Shown here piece by piece: positions 18,226-26,181 of a stretch of 64,000 bases of DNA. This stretch comes from Frigoriflavimonas asaccharolytica (GTDB taxonomy: Bacteria > Bacteroidota > Bacteroidia > Flavobacteriales > Weeksellaceae), in contig NZ_JABSNO010000007.1 of assembly GCF_013294015.1 (NCBI RefSeq), forward strand, positions 103,947-167,946, in the 5' to 3' direction. The position numbers and the translations under genes are program-made. The stretch's first letter is position 1. Each line of letters begins with the position of its first letter. The notes beneath the pieces are model-generated. The model was not told the origin of the DNA, did no database searches, and saw only the letters and a list, made by a program, of their open reading frames with translations.

Positions 18226-19451
18226 AGTGGCTAGAAGGTTTAGATAAAATTGGCATTCTTTGCTACCTATTCATTTGTGGTTTTGCCGTTGCAAATGTAT
18301 ATTCTGTAGACGAAAAACTAGGCAACAAGCAAGCCTTGTATTTAGGAATTTCCCTCTTTCTAGGCTTGATAATTTTCGCTATGCGCACCAAATTTTTCGA
18401 GAATTTAGCAGGTGTTTTCTATATCGGTGGCGTATTACTTTTGATAGGTTTATTTCCATTTGGTACAGAAATTCTTGGACAAAGAAACTGGTACAAATTC
18501 GGAAGTATGACGATGCAACCGGTAGAATTTGCAAAAATTGGAACAGCACTAATGCTTGCCAATTATGTATCTGGAGGAGATTTTAATCTTAAAAATAATA
18601 AATCCCTCGTCACTTCTATTGCCATTATTGGCATACCTGCTTTTGTAGTTCTTATGATTCCAGATGTAGGTTCTGTACTCGTATTTTCTGCCTTTGTGAT
18701 TGCACTTTTCCGCGAAGGATTAAGTGGTTATGTATTTGGAGTGGTAGGTGTTATTGGCGCCGTATTTCTAATCTCTTTAGCAGTAGATCCGCTTTATGTG
18801 GTGATTGCAATTATAATATTAGCAGCTATTTTAATCGTAGTAAATTTATACAGAATTACTTGGGATATAATAAGTATCGGAAAATATTCTGGGATATTAA
18901 TTTTTCTTTGCGGGCTTTCTTTCGCTTCGCCATTAATTTTAGAAAAAATGCCAGACCATCAAAGAGAGCGAATTTTAGTATTATATAAAGGCGAAAAAGC
19001 CTTTCGAGATACTTCTGGCTACAATCTTTTATACTCAAAAACGGCAATCGGTTCTGGCGGATTTTTCGGGAAAGGCTACAAAGAAGGTTCTGTAACGCAA
19101 GGTAAATTTGTACCAGAACAAGAAACAGATTATATATTTTGTACAGTTGGCGAAGAATGGGGTTTCTTTGGAAGTTCTTTGTTAATTTTAATTTATTCCT
19201 TATTCATCGGAAGAATCTATTATTTAGCAGAAAAACAAAAAACGGTTTTCAATCGGGTTTTTGGCTACTGTTTCGCGTCTATTTTATTGCTACATTTTTC
19301 TATAAATCTCGGAATGGTGATGGGACTTTTCCCTACCGTTGGTATTCCACTACCCTTTTTCAGCTATGGCGGAAGTTCTTTGGTTGCCTTTTCAATCATG
19401 ACGTTTGTTTTCTTTAAGTTGAATTACAGCGATCAGAATTCTTTGGTGTAA
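18222..19451 (+). CDS. rodA: Peptidoglycan glycosyltransferase RodA (SEDS family)
   Basis: RodA polymerises lipid II glycan strands with PBP2. The 409 residues form about ten membrane segments. SEDS signatures are visible: GQRNWYKFGSMTMQPVEFAKI near residue 88, split here by its family-typical Gln-Pro-x-Glu core, the extracellular-loop SKTAIGSGGFFGKGYKEG and the C-terminal TVGIPLPFFSYGGSS. Its ATG overlaps the mrdA stop (ATGA). It closes the operon; no convincing terminator is seen in the 277 bases that follow, which hold only short imperfect hairpins. Confidence 0.97.
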   Translation: MKWLEGLDKIGILCYLFICGFAVANVYSVDEKLGNKQALYLGISLFLGLIIFAMRTKFFENLAGVFYIGGVLLLIGLFPFGTEILGQRNWYKFGSMTMQPVEFAKIGTALMLANYVSGGDFNLKNNKSLVTSIAIIGIPAFVVLMIPDVGSVLVFSAFVIALFREGLSGYVFGVVGVIGAVFLISLAVDPLYVVIAIIILAAILIVVNLYRITWDIISIGKYSGILIFLCGLSFASPLILEKMPDHQRERILVLYKGEKAFRDTSGYNLLYSKTAIGSGGFFGKGYKEGSVTQGKFVPEQETDYIFCTVGEEWGFFGSSLLILIYSLFIGRIYYLAEKQKTVFNRVFGYCFASILLLHFSINLGMVMGLFPTVGIPLPFFSYGGSSLVAFSIMTFVFFKLNYSDQNSLV

Positions 19452-19728
19452 ACTAAAAATTTTGGTTTCACAATTGAAGATTCTTCGACAGTTAAACTGT
19501 TATTTATACTAAAATTTCGTCCAGAAGTATTTAATTACTATTCTGCAGAACTTCAATGGCTTGTTGAAGAATTACGAATGAATTTTGCTTCACTCCGAAT
19601 GAGTTTGAAGTGAAATTTGAACCGTCGTAGAAGGATTTTATGCTTTTTGATAAAAATCATGTTTTATTGTATGAAAACTTCAAATTTTTCTTCACTATCT
19701 TTACAATCAGCAAGTTCAATTTTTAATA

Positions 19729-20478
19729 ATGAAAACAATCGCCGGTTTAGATTTCACAGATCCTGTTACATTTCTGGTGTCGCTGGTTTTGATATTCATC
19801 ATTGTTTACATCCGCTATATTTTGCTTTCGGGTTTTTATCAATGGTTGGTTTTCAAAATTTTTGATAGAGGAAACAAAGAACGCATTCTTTTCACACCTA
19901 AAAATAATGGCAAACAGATACAAAGAGAATTGATATTATCTTCCTACAGCGCCATCATTTTTAGTGTGATGGGTATGATTTTGCTGGTTTTTTGGCAGCT
20001 TGGTTTCACCCAAATTTATACAGACATCTATGATTTTCCACTTTGGTATATCCCAATAAGCGTGATCATTTATCTACTGATCCACGATTTTTATTATTAT
20101 TGGTTGCACAAATGGATGCACACTTCCAAAATTCTGAAAAAATTTCACATGGCGCATCATCAAAGTGTAAACACCACCGTTTTCACCTCGTTTTCATTTC
20201 ATCCCGTAGAATCTTTTTTGCAAGCCATCATCGTTCCTGCAATATTGATGGTTTTGCCAATGAGTTTCGTAGCTGTGATGATTACGCTATTTTTAATGAC
20301 GCTTTCTGCCATCATCAATCATGCTGGTGTAGAAATCTATCCTTCTATCAAAAAATTTAAATTTTTCCAGAAGCATATTATTGGTGCTACTCATCATGAT
20401 CAGCACCACAGAAATTTAAAGAAAAACTTCGGTTTGTATTTTACTTTTTGGGACCGATGGATGAAAACTGAAAAGTAA
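19729..20478 (+). CDS. Fatty acid hydroxylase / sterol desaturase superfamily membrane protein
   Basis: A 249-residue membrane di-iron oxygenase. Four hydrophobic segments are interleaved with the superfamily's His clusters: HDFYYYWLHKWMH, HMAHHQ, a single His in NHAGVEIYPS, and HHDQHHRN. These ligate the di-iron centre that hydroxylates or desaturates lipids. It lies 200 bases upstream of lycopene cyclase, so a carotenoid-ring hydroxylase role is conceivable, but it is longer than typical CrtZ and looks more like the general sterol-desaturase group. Substrate unknown. A TATCTTTA near 19697 could be a degenerate -7 box. Confidence 0.82.
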   Translation: MKTIAGLDFTDPVTFLVSLVLIFIIVYIRYILLSGFYQWLVFKIFDRGNKERILFTPKNNGKQIQRELILSSYSAIIFSVMGMILLVFWQLGFTQIYTDIYDFPLWYIPISVIIYLLIHDFYYYWLHKWMHTSKILKKFHMAHHQSVNTTVFTSFSFHPVESFLQAIIVPAILMVLPMSFVAVMITLFLMTLSAIINHAGVEIYPSIKKFKFFQKHIIGATHHDQHHRNLKKNFGLYFTFWDRWMKTEK

Positions 20479-20493
20479 ATTGTTAACTGAACT

Positions 20494-20579
20494 ATTAAGA
20501 AATTAAGGGAAATTAAGTTTTTGGTAGAAACTATTTCAAAATTGACGAATGATGTACTTAATAATCTTAATTTCTTAAT
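20494..20579. repeat. Intergenic inverted repeat (ATTAAGAAATTAAG family)
   Basis: Arms ATTAAGAAATTAAG (20494-20507) and CTTAATTTCTTAAT (20566-20579) are perfect 14-bp complements separated by 58 bases. Similar intergenic repeats are, to my recollection, common in flavobacterial genomes. It lies between the hydroxylase and lycopene cyclase genes. Confidence 0.55.
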
Positions 20580-20678
20580 GGTTGAAAAATCTTTTCAAAT
20601 TTCTAGCAATAAAATTTTTCTAAAATTAATTGTTTACTGTATCTTTAAAATTTCACGCTATTTTTTCTTTATTATAAT

Positions 20679-21839
20679 ATGACAACTTCTGAAAATAAAT
20701 ACGATTACATCATCGCAGGATCTGGAGCTGCAGGATTGAGCTTGCTCTACAGAATTTTGAAAAATTCAACATTAAACAAGAAAAAAATCCTCGTGATAGA
20801 CAAAGCTGAAAAGAATAGCAATGATAGAACTTGGTGTTTTTGGGAAACTGGAAAAGGTATTTTTGAAGAAGTAGTCTGCAATCAATGGAAAAATTTAGAA
20901 TTCAAAACTGAAAAATTTACCAAAGAATTCCATTTGAAAAATTATAGCTACAAAATGATTCAAGGTTTAGATTTTTATCAATTTGTGTTTTCTTTTGCTA
21001 AAGATTTTGGGAATGTAAGTTTCTTAACAGAACCTATTGTAAATATTTCGTCTGAGGAAAATTTGGCAATAGTAGAAACAGATAAAGGGCGATATTCAGC
21101 GCAATATATCTTTAATTCCACGACTTTATTTAATCCTGAAATCAACGTAAAAAACGCCTTATTACAGCATTTTACAGGTTGGGTGATCCAAACTGAACGC
21201 GCAACATTCAATAGTGAAATTGGCACCTTGATGGATTTTACTTTAGACCAAAAAAACGGCGCAACATTTATGTATGTTTTGCCTACGAGTTCTACGGAAG
21301 CCTTGGTAGAATACACTTTATTCAGCGAGAAAGTTTTGGAAAAAGAAGCGTATGAGATTGCGTTAAAAAAATACATCCGAGAAGATCTGAAAATAGAAAA
21401 TTTTAAGATTAAACACACAGAATTTGGCATCATTCCGATGTCTTTAGCAAAATTTGAAAGAACGGCTTTACTTTCTAAAAATATTATCAATATAGGAACT
21501 GCAGGTGGATTTACGAAAGCAAGCAGCGGATATACTTTCCAATTTATTCAGAAAAACACTGCAGAAATTGTGCACAATTTAGAGTTAGATAAATATCCTC
21601 ATCCTGCAAAAACCTTTCGAGATAAAATGTTTGATTGGTATGATCGTACGTTGCTAGAAGTGTTGCTGAGTAAAAAACAAACGGGTAAAGAAATTTTTGC
21701 CGTAATGTTCAGAAAAGTATCCCCAGAAAAAATTTTTAAATTTCTTGGAAACGAAAGTTCCATCTGGGAAGATATTAAGATAATGAGCGTTTTGCCCATC
21801 AAAGATTTCCTTATTTCAGGTATAAAACAATTAAAATAA
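20679..21839 (+). CDS. crtY: Lycopene cyclase (CrtY/CrtL type)
   Basis: Lycopene cyclase closes the beta-ionone rings of lycopene to give beta-carotene. The 386 residues begin with a dinucleotide-binding turn IIAGSGAAGLSLLYRIL, followed by the lycopene-cyclase hallmark NDRTWCFWETG near residue 49, and the C-terminal GTAGGFTKASSGYTFQF segment. No other carotenoid genes (crtB, crtI, crtE) occur in the window, so the pathway is presumably split across the genome. A bidirectional terminator follows. Confidence 0.92.
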   Translation: MTTSENKYDYIIAGSGAAGLSLLYRILKNSTLNKKKILVIDKAEKNSNDRTWCFWETGKGIFEEVVCNQWKNLEFKTEKFTKEFHLKNYSYKMIQGLDFYQFVFSFAKDFGNVSFLTEPIVNISSEENLAIVETDKGRYSAQYIFNSTTLFNPEINVKNALLQHFTGWVIQTERATFNSEIGTLMDFTLDQKNGATFMYVLPTSSTEALVEYTLFSEKVLEKEAYEIALKKYIREDLKIENFKIKHTEFGIIPMSLAKFERTALLSKNIINIGTAGGFTKASSGYTFQFIQKNTAEIVHNLELDKYPHPAKTFRDKMFDWYDRTLLEVLLSKKQTGKEIFAVMFRKVSPEKIFKFLGNESSIWEDIKIMSVLPIKDFLISGIKQLK

Positions 21840-21860
21840 TTCAGCAAAATTCAACAAAAA

Positions 21861-21890
21861 AAATCCTTTGAAAATTTTCAAAGGATTTTG
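21861..21890. terminator. Bidirectional terminator between convergent genes
   Basis: AAAATCCTTTGAAAA and its exact complement form a perfect 30-base palindrome between crtY and the NlpC/P60 gene. A-tract and T-tract on either side let it serve both strands. Confidence 0.8.
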
Positions 21891-21910
21891 TATTTTTAAA
21901 ACAAAGCTTT

Positions 21911-22597
21911 TTAGTTTTGTGCCATATTCACTGGTTCACTATCTGCGTTGATGATTCTTTTTGCATATCTAAATTTAGGGCTCCAATAGCTGCTTTCGCC
22001 CAAGGTCGTTATCATCACACCTTTGGATGTTGCGGCATGTATAAATTTGATATCACCTTCTGCCGTTACTTCTTCTACAATACCAACGTGAGAAATTCCT
22101 CTTCCTTTTGAGAAAAACAACAAATCTCCTTTTTGCAAATCTTCTTTTGCGATATCTTCTCCTTCTTTCGCTTGAGAAGCTGCTACTCTAGGCAAAGAAA
22201 CTCCTGCCGCTGCACCAAATACTGAAAGAACGAATGCGCTGCAATCTATACCTTTTCTAGTTGTTCCGCCGTATCTGTATGGCGTTCCTAAGTAAGATTT
22301 TGCTTCTTCTAGCAATGCATCTATTGTTTGTGTGTGCTTTGCAATTTTTGCAATCTCTAGTTTTTTTAATGCAGAAACTGTAGATTCTACAGAATTTGGT
22401 TTGTTATATGCAAAACTATTGATTAATACTTTTTTATTCTCTGCTAATATTTTTGAATCTATAGAAGAGATATTGGCATTAGAATTGTAACTTTTAGAAT
22501 ATATAGCTGGTTCTGAAACTACATAATTGGTAACGCAAGATTGCATAGAAAATAAAGAAACCAAAACAGCTGAGAATAATAATAATTTGCTTTTCAT
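21911..22597 (-). CDS. NlpC/P60 (C40) peptidase lipoprotein
   Basis: A 228-residue cell-wall hydrolase that cleaves peptidoglycan stem peptides. The start is placed at the ATG at 22597 (MKSKLLLFSAVLVSL), giving a signal with lipobox Cys21 (SMQSC). The C-terminal domain has the catalytic triad: Cys119 in GIDCSAFV, His170 in ISHVGIV and a third residue at or near His187 in FIHAATSKG. The segment YLGTPYRYGGTTRKG is typical of the family. The about 70 residues between the lipid anchor and the domain look like a linker. A -7 box lies upstream. Confidence 0.92.
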   Translation of the reverse strand: MKSKLLLFSAVLVSLFSMQSCVTNYVVSEPAIYSKSYNSNANISSIDSKILAENKKVLINSFAYNKPNSVESTVSALKKLEIAKIAKHTQTIDALLEEAKSYLGTPYRYGGTTRKGIDCSAFVLSVFGAAAGVSLPRVAASQAKEGEDIAKEDLQKGDLLFFSKGRGISHVGIVEEVTAEGDIKFIHAATSKGVMITTLGESSYWSPKFRYAKRIINADSEPVNMAQN

Positions 22598-22917
22598 ATA
22601 GTATATCATGTGATTAACGAGAGCAAAAATAGAGATTACGATAAATATCTACGTAATTATGAAAAACTGATCGGTGTCTTTTAACGTATTTTAACAGAAT
22701 TTCCATGTATGTTAATAGAATTATCATTTAGATTCCCTATTTTAGTGATATATGGTTTCAATAATTTTATGATTTGTTAACATAAAAAAGGGTGTTTTTC
22801 CTGTAAGCTGTATTAAAAATTTATTTTACATTGAATTTTTCGATATTTATGATTGTTTAAAATGAAGCTTTTTATTTTAAACAATTCATTTATTATATAT
22901 TAATAAGGACAGCCATA
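22598..22917. other. Intergenic region with promoter and a shared short motif
   Basis: 320 bases with no gene. It holds the -7 box for the NlpC/P60 gene near its left end and, at 22784-22802, AAAAAAGGGTGTTTTTCCT, a near copy of a motif at 28721-28738 upstream of an outer-membrane protein gene. The rest is plain AT-rich sequence. Confidence 0.5.
22624..22631 (-). promoter_or_regulatory. -7 promoter box of the NlpC/P60 gene
   Basis: TATTTTTG on the minus strand, 26 bases before the chosen ATG. No clear -33 TTG. Confidence 0.45.
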
Positions 22918-23613
22918 TTAATTTTTTTTCCGAATTTCCTTCATTAAATCTTCCAAATAATCTGTTTGCAATTCTTGAATTTCGAGCATCATTTTGTTTT
23001 GATGAACCAAAAGATGGTCAATTTTTTCGCTTAATAATTTTATTTCTAATTCTGCTTTTAGATTGATTTTGTAATCGTGCTCGCCGCGTATTCTATCTTT
23101 AGCTTCTTGTCTGTTTTGGCTCATCATTATTATTGGCGCTTGTATAGCTGCTAAACAGGAAAGAATTAAATTTAATAGAATAAATGGGTACGGATCAAAA
23201 GATTTAGCAGCTAAAAACCAAATATTTATAAAAATCCAAACCATTATAAAAGTGAAGAAAACTAGAATAAACGTCCAACTTCCACCGAAAGAGGCCACTT
23301 TATCTGCAAGATTTTCTCCTACTGTATTTTCTTTTTCTACCTCATCCTGAATGTTTTCTGATAGAATAGAATTATTATTAATAGCATCCATCACATCCAC
23401 ATCTATCATATCCAACTCTCCTTTCTCCTCTGTAATAAGGGAAGTTAGGTATAACCTTCGGTATAGATTAAGTTCTTGTAGTGATATGTAATCTGACTGA
23501 GAAAAATCTGGATACTGTTTTTGAATCAATTCCAAAATACCTTTTCTTAAATCTTCACCACCAACTTGTTCCCCTTCATTTATTTCCGTTTTACTGATAA
23601 AACTTGTTTTCAT
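22918..23613 (-). CDS. DUF1003-domain membrane protein
   Basis: A 231-residue protein of the DUF1003 family. The N-terminal about 95 residues are acidic and soluble. Residues about 100-170 contain the family core: NLADKVASFGGSWTFIL, two membrane segments, and FILLNLILSCLAAIQAPIIMMSQNRQE. A C-terminal coiled coil (about 185-225) follows. The family's function is not established, though members are often annotated as cyclic-nucleotide-related or ion-related without proof. It is followed closely upstream by the glnN terminator and is probably transcribed alone. Confidence 0.85.
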   Translation of the reverse strand: MKTSFISKTEINEGEQVGGEDLRKGILELIQKQYPDFSQSDYISLQELNLYRRLYLTSLITEEKGELDMIDVDVMDAINNNSILSENIQDEVEKENTVGENLADKVASFGGSWTFILVFFTFIMVWIFINIWFLAAKSFDPYPFILLNLILSCLAAIQAPIIMMSQNRQEAKDRIRGEHDYKINLKAELEIKLLSEKIDHLLVHQNKMMLEIQELQTDYLEDLMKEIRKKN

Positions 23614-23730
23614 AATTTTGTATTTTTGAAATAGAATTTTGTACTAGATCAGTACTTTTTCGGATGAGTAAAATTAATCAAATTGTAGTACAGATTCTTG
23701 TTTTGAATGAGTTTTTAAAATAAAAAACAA

Positions 23731-23757
23731 AAAACTCCTAATAAAATCAGGAGTTTT
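23731..23757 (-). terminator. Rho-independent terminator of glnN
   Basis: On the minus strand AAAACTCCT, a 9-base loop, AGGAGTTTT and a T-rich tail; 23 bases past the glnN stop. Confidence 0.8.
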
Positions 23758-23779
23758 AGTATTAAATTTTAAAATGTAT

Positions 23780-25975
23780 TTATCTTGTGAAAAGCATTTC
23801 TCTGTATTTCGTCAATGGCCAAAGCTCATCATCTACCATCATTTCTAGATTATCTGCTGCAGTTCTTATCGTTTCGAAAAACGGAATTACATCTTTGCAA
23901 TACGCTTCTGCTTGCGTTTGGCTTCCTGCGGTATCTCTTGCTTTTCCTTTTGCTTCCAAAAGATTTTCTACACCTAATTTTATGGTAGAAACATTTCCAG
24001 AAATATTAGCAATCAAACTCATTTGCTCTTTTGCCAAAACTCTAAATTCATCATCTGGAAAAATTTCTTTCAAACCTTTCACATTTTCTATCAATCTGTT
24101 TTGATAATTTAATGCAGAAGGAATGATGTGATTTCTAGCGATATCTGCCAAAACTCTGGCTTCAATATCAATCACAGTGGAGTATTTTTCCAATTTAATT
24201 TCATTTCTAGCTTCCACTTCTCTATGCGTGAAAATTTCTAAATCTGCATAAAGATCTACAAATTTCTGGTCCAATTCTGAAGCCAAAGCTTCTGGCGTCG
24301 TTCTTAAATTATTCAAGCCGCGTTTCTCTGCTTCTTTTGCCCAATCGTCGGAATATCCATCACCTTCAAACATTATATTTTTAGAATCTTTGATGTATTC
24401 TCTTAGAATATTGAAGATGGCTTCATCTTTTTTCAAGCCACTTTCTATTAAAGCTTCTACCTCAACTTTAAAATCTTTCAGTTGTTTTGCAACGATGGCA
24501 TTCATCACAATCATCGTTTCTGCACAATTTGCAGAAGAACCAACAGCTCTTATTTCAAATTTATTTCCTGTAAATGCAAACGGTGAAGTTCTGTTTCTAT
24601 CTGTATTATCCAAAAGGATTTCTGGAATTTTACCAACTACATTAAGTTTAAGATCTGTTTTTTCGTCTGGAGAAAGTTTTCCTTCGGTTACTTTTTCCAA
24701 TTCCATCAATACATTATACAATTGCGAACCGATGAAAACGGAAATAATTGCTGGTGGAGCTTCGTTGGCTCCCAATCTATGGTCATTACTTGCAGATGCA
24801 ATTGCTGCACGCAGCATATCTGCATAATCGTGAACAGCTTTTATAGTGTTTACAAAATAGGTAAGAAATTGCAAATTTTTCTTCGGGTTTTTTCCTGGGC
24901 TTAATAGATTTTCGCCTTTATCTGTAGAAAGCGACCAGTTATTATGTTTTCCACTTCCGTTTACACCTGCAAAAGGTTTTTCGTGAAACAAAACGTTGAA
25001 ATGATGTTTATGCGCAATTCTCGCCATAATATCCATCAATAATGAATTGTGATCTACTGCAACATTGGCTTCTTCAAACATTGGTGCAAGCTCAAATTGG
25101 TTTGGCGCAACTTCATTGTGGCGTGTAGTAACGGGAATTCCCAATTTCATACATTCAATTTCTACTTCCTTCATATAGTTCATCACTCTTGTAGGAATGG
25201 AACCAAAATAATGATCGTCTAATTGTTGTCCTTTCGCAGGAGAATGGCCTAAAAGTGTTTTCCCCGTCAAAACTAAATCTGGACGAGATTTGTATAATGC
25301 AGAATCTATCAAAAAATATTCTTGTTCCCACCCAAGTGTTGGTGTTACTTTCGTAATGCTTTTATCAAAATATTGCATCACAGAAGTAGCAGCTTCGTCT
25401 ATAGAATGTAGCGCTCTCAAAAGTGGTGCTTTATAATCTAAAGTTTCGCCAGTATAAGAAATAAAAATAGATGGTATGCACAAAGTTGTTCCCATAATAA
25501 ATGCAGGAGAAGTAGGATCCCACGCTGTATAACCTCTTGCTTCAAAGGTATTTCTAATACCACCATTTGGGAAAGAAGATGCATCTGGTTCTTGTTGAAT
25601 CAACATTCCACCAGCAAATCTTTCTATTGCTTTTCCACCTTCTAATGGCGTGAAAAAACTATCGTGCTTCTCTGCAGTTGCACCCGTTAATGGTTGAAAC
25701 CAATGCGTATAATGCGTTGCACCTTTGCTCATTGCCCAATCTTTCATGGCAACAGCAACTTGATCTGCAATATTTCTAGGAATTTTACTTCCTTTATTCA
25801 TGGCATCCAACAAAAAGGTGAAAGCATCTTTGGTAAGATATTGCTTCATCGTATCTTCAGAAAACACATTGGAACAATATAGTTCTGAAAGTTTTGCGGG
25901 AACCTCAATCGCATTATCTCTTCTGTAATCTCTAAATGGCAATTCTGCCAAAGCTTTAAATCTTAGTGTGGACAT
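23780..25975 (-). CDS. glnN: Glutamine synthetase type III
   Basis: GSIII joins glutamate and ammonia to glutamine using ATP; it is the long form typical of Bacteroidota and cyanobacteria. The 731 residues fit the family. The chosen start at 25975 (MSTLRFKALAELPFR) matches the family N-terminus, whereas an ATG seven codons upstream adds MQNKLKK. The catalytic core includes QEYFLID, the NEVAPNQFELAP and GVNGSGKHNNWS segments that contribute metal and ammonia sites, and NRTSPFAFTGNKFEIRAVGS. No nitrogen regulator is adjacent. It is a single-gene unit with its own promoter box and terminator. Confidence 0.96.
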   Translation of the reverse strand: MSTLRFKALAELPFRDYRRDNAIEVPAKLSELYCSNVFSEDTMKQYLTKDAFTFLLDAMNKGSKIPRNIADQVAVAMKDWAMSKGATHYTHWFQPLTGATAEKHDSFFTPLEGGKAIERFAGGMLIQQEPDASSFPNGGIRNTFEARGYTAWDPTSPAFIMGTTLCIPSIFISYTGETLDYKAPLLRALHSIDEAATSVMQYFDKSITKVTPTLGWEQEYFLIDSALYKSRPDLVLTGKTLLGHSPAKGQQLDDHYFGSIPTRVMNYMKEVEIECMKLGIPVTTRHNEVAPNQFELAPMFEEANVAVDHNSLLMDIMARIAHKHHFNVLFHEKPFAGVNGSGKHNNWSLSTDKGENLLSPGKNPKKNLQFLTYFVNTIKAVHDYADMLRAAIASASNDHRLGANEAPPAIISVFIGSQLYNVLMELEKVTEGKLSPDEKTDLKLNVVGKIPEILLDNTDRNRTSPFAFTGNKFEIRAVGSSANCAETMIVMNAIVAKQLKDFKVEVEALIESGLKKDEAIFNILREYIKDSKNIMFEGDGYSDDWAKEAEKRGLNNLRTTPEALASELDQKFVDLYADLEIFTHREVEARNEIKLEKYSTVIDIEARVLADIARNHIIPSALNYQNRLIENVKGLKEIFPDDEFRVLAKEQMSLIANISGNVSTIKLGVENLLEAKGKARDTAGSQTQAEAYCKDVIPFFETIRTAADNLEMMVDDELWPLTKYREMLFTR

Positions 25976-25993
25976 TTTTTTTAATTTATTCTG

Positions 25994-26001
25994 CAAATTT
26001 A
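25994..26001 (-). promoter_or_regulatory. -7 promoter box of glnN
   Basis: TAAATTTG on the minus strand, 18 bases before the ATG at 25975. It overlaps the position where the longer in-frame start would lie, supporting the shorter one. Confidence 0.5.
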
Positions 26002-26151
26002 AAGTAATTTTTTAAATATCTAAGCTACACCCCTCATTTTTTAGTAATATTTTTAGAAATATTAATTTTTAAATCAAACAACCCCTTAAAAATTACCGTA
26101 ATTTTCAATATTAATGGTTTTTACAAAATCATTTATAATTATTAAATAAGT

Positions 26152-26159
26152 TATTTTTG
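26152..26159 (+). promoter_or_regulatory. -7 promoter box of the MORN-like gene
   Basis: TATTTTTG fits TAnnTTTG, 22 bases before the ATG at 26182. Confidence 0.45.
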
Positions 26160-26181
26160 TTTAAACATTTTTATCATTGTT

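Noticed and set aside
19452..19728. A small gene or terminator between rodA and the hydroxylase
   Set aside because: Only short open frames without family features and weak hairpins without T-tracts are present.
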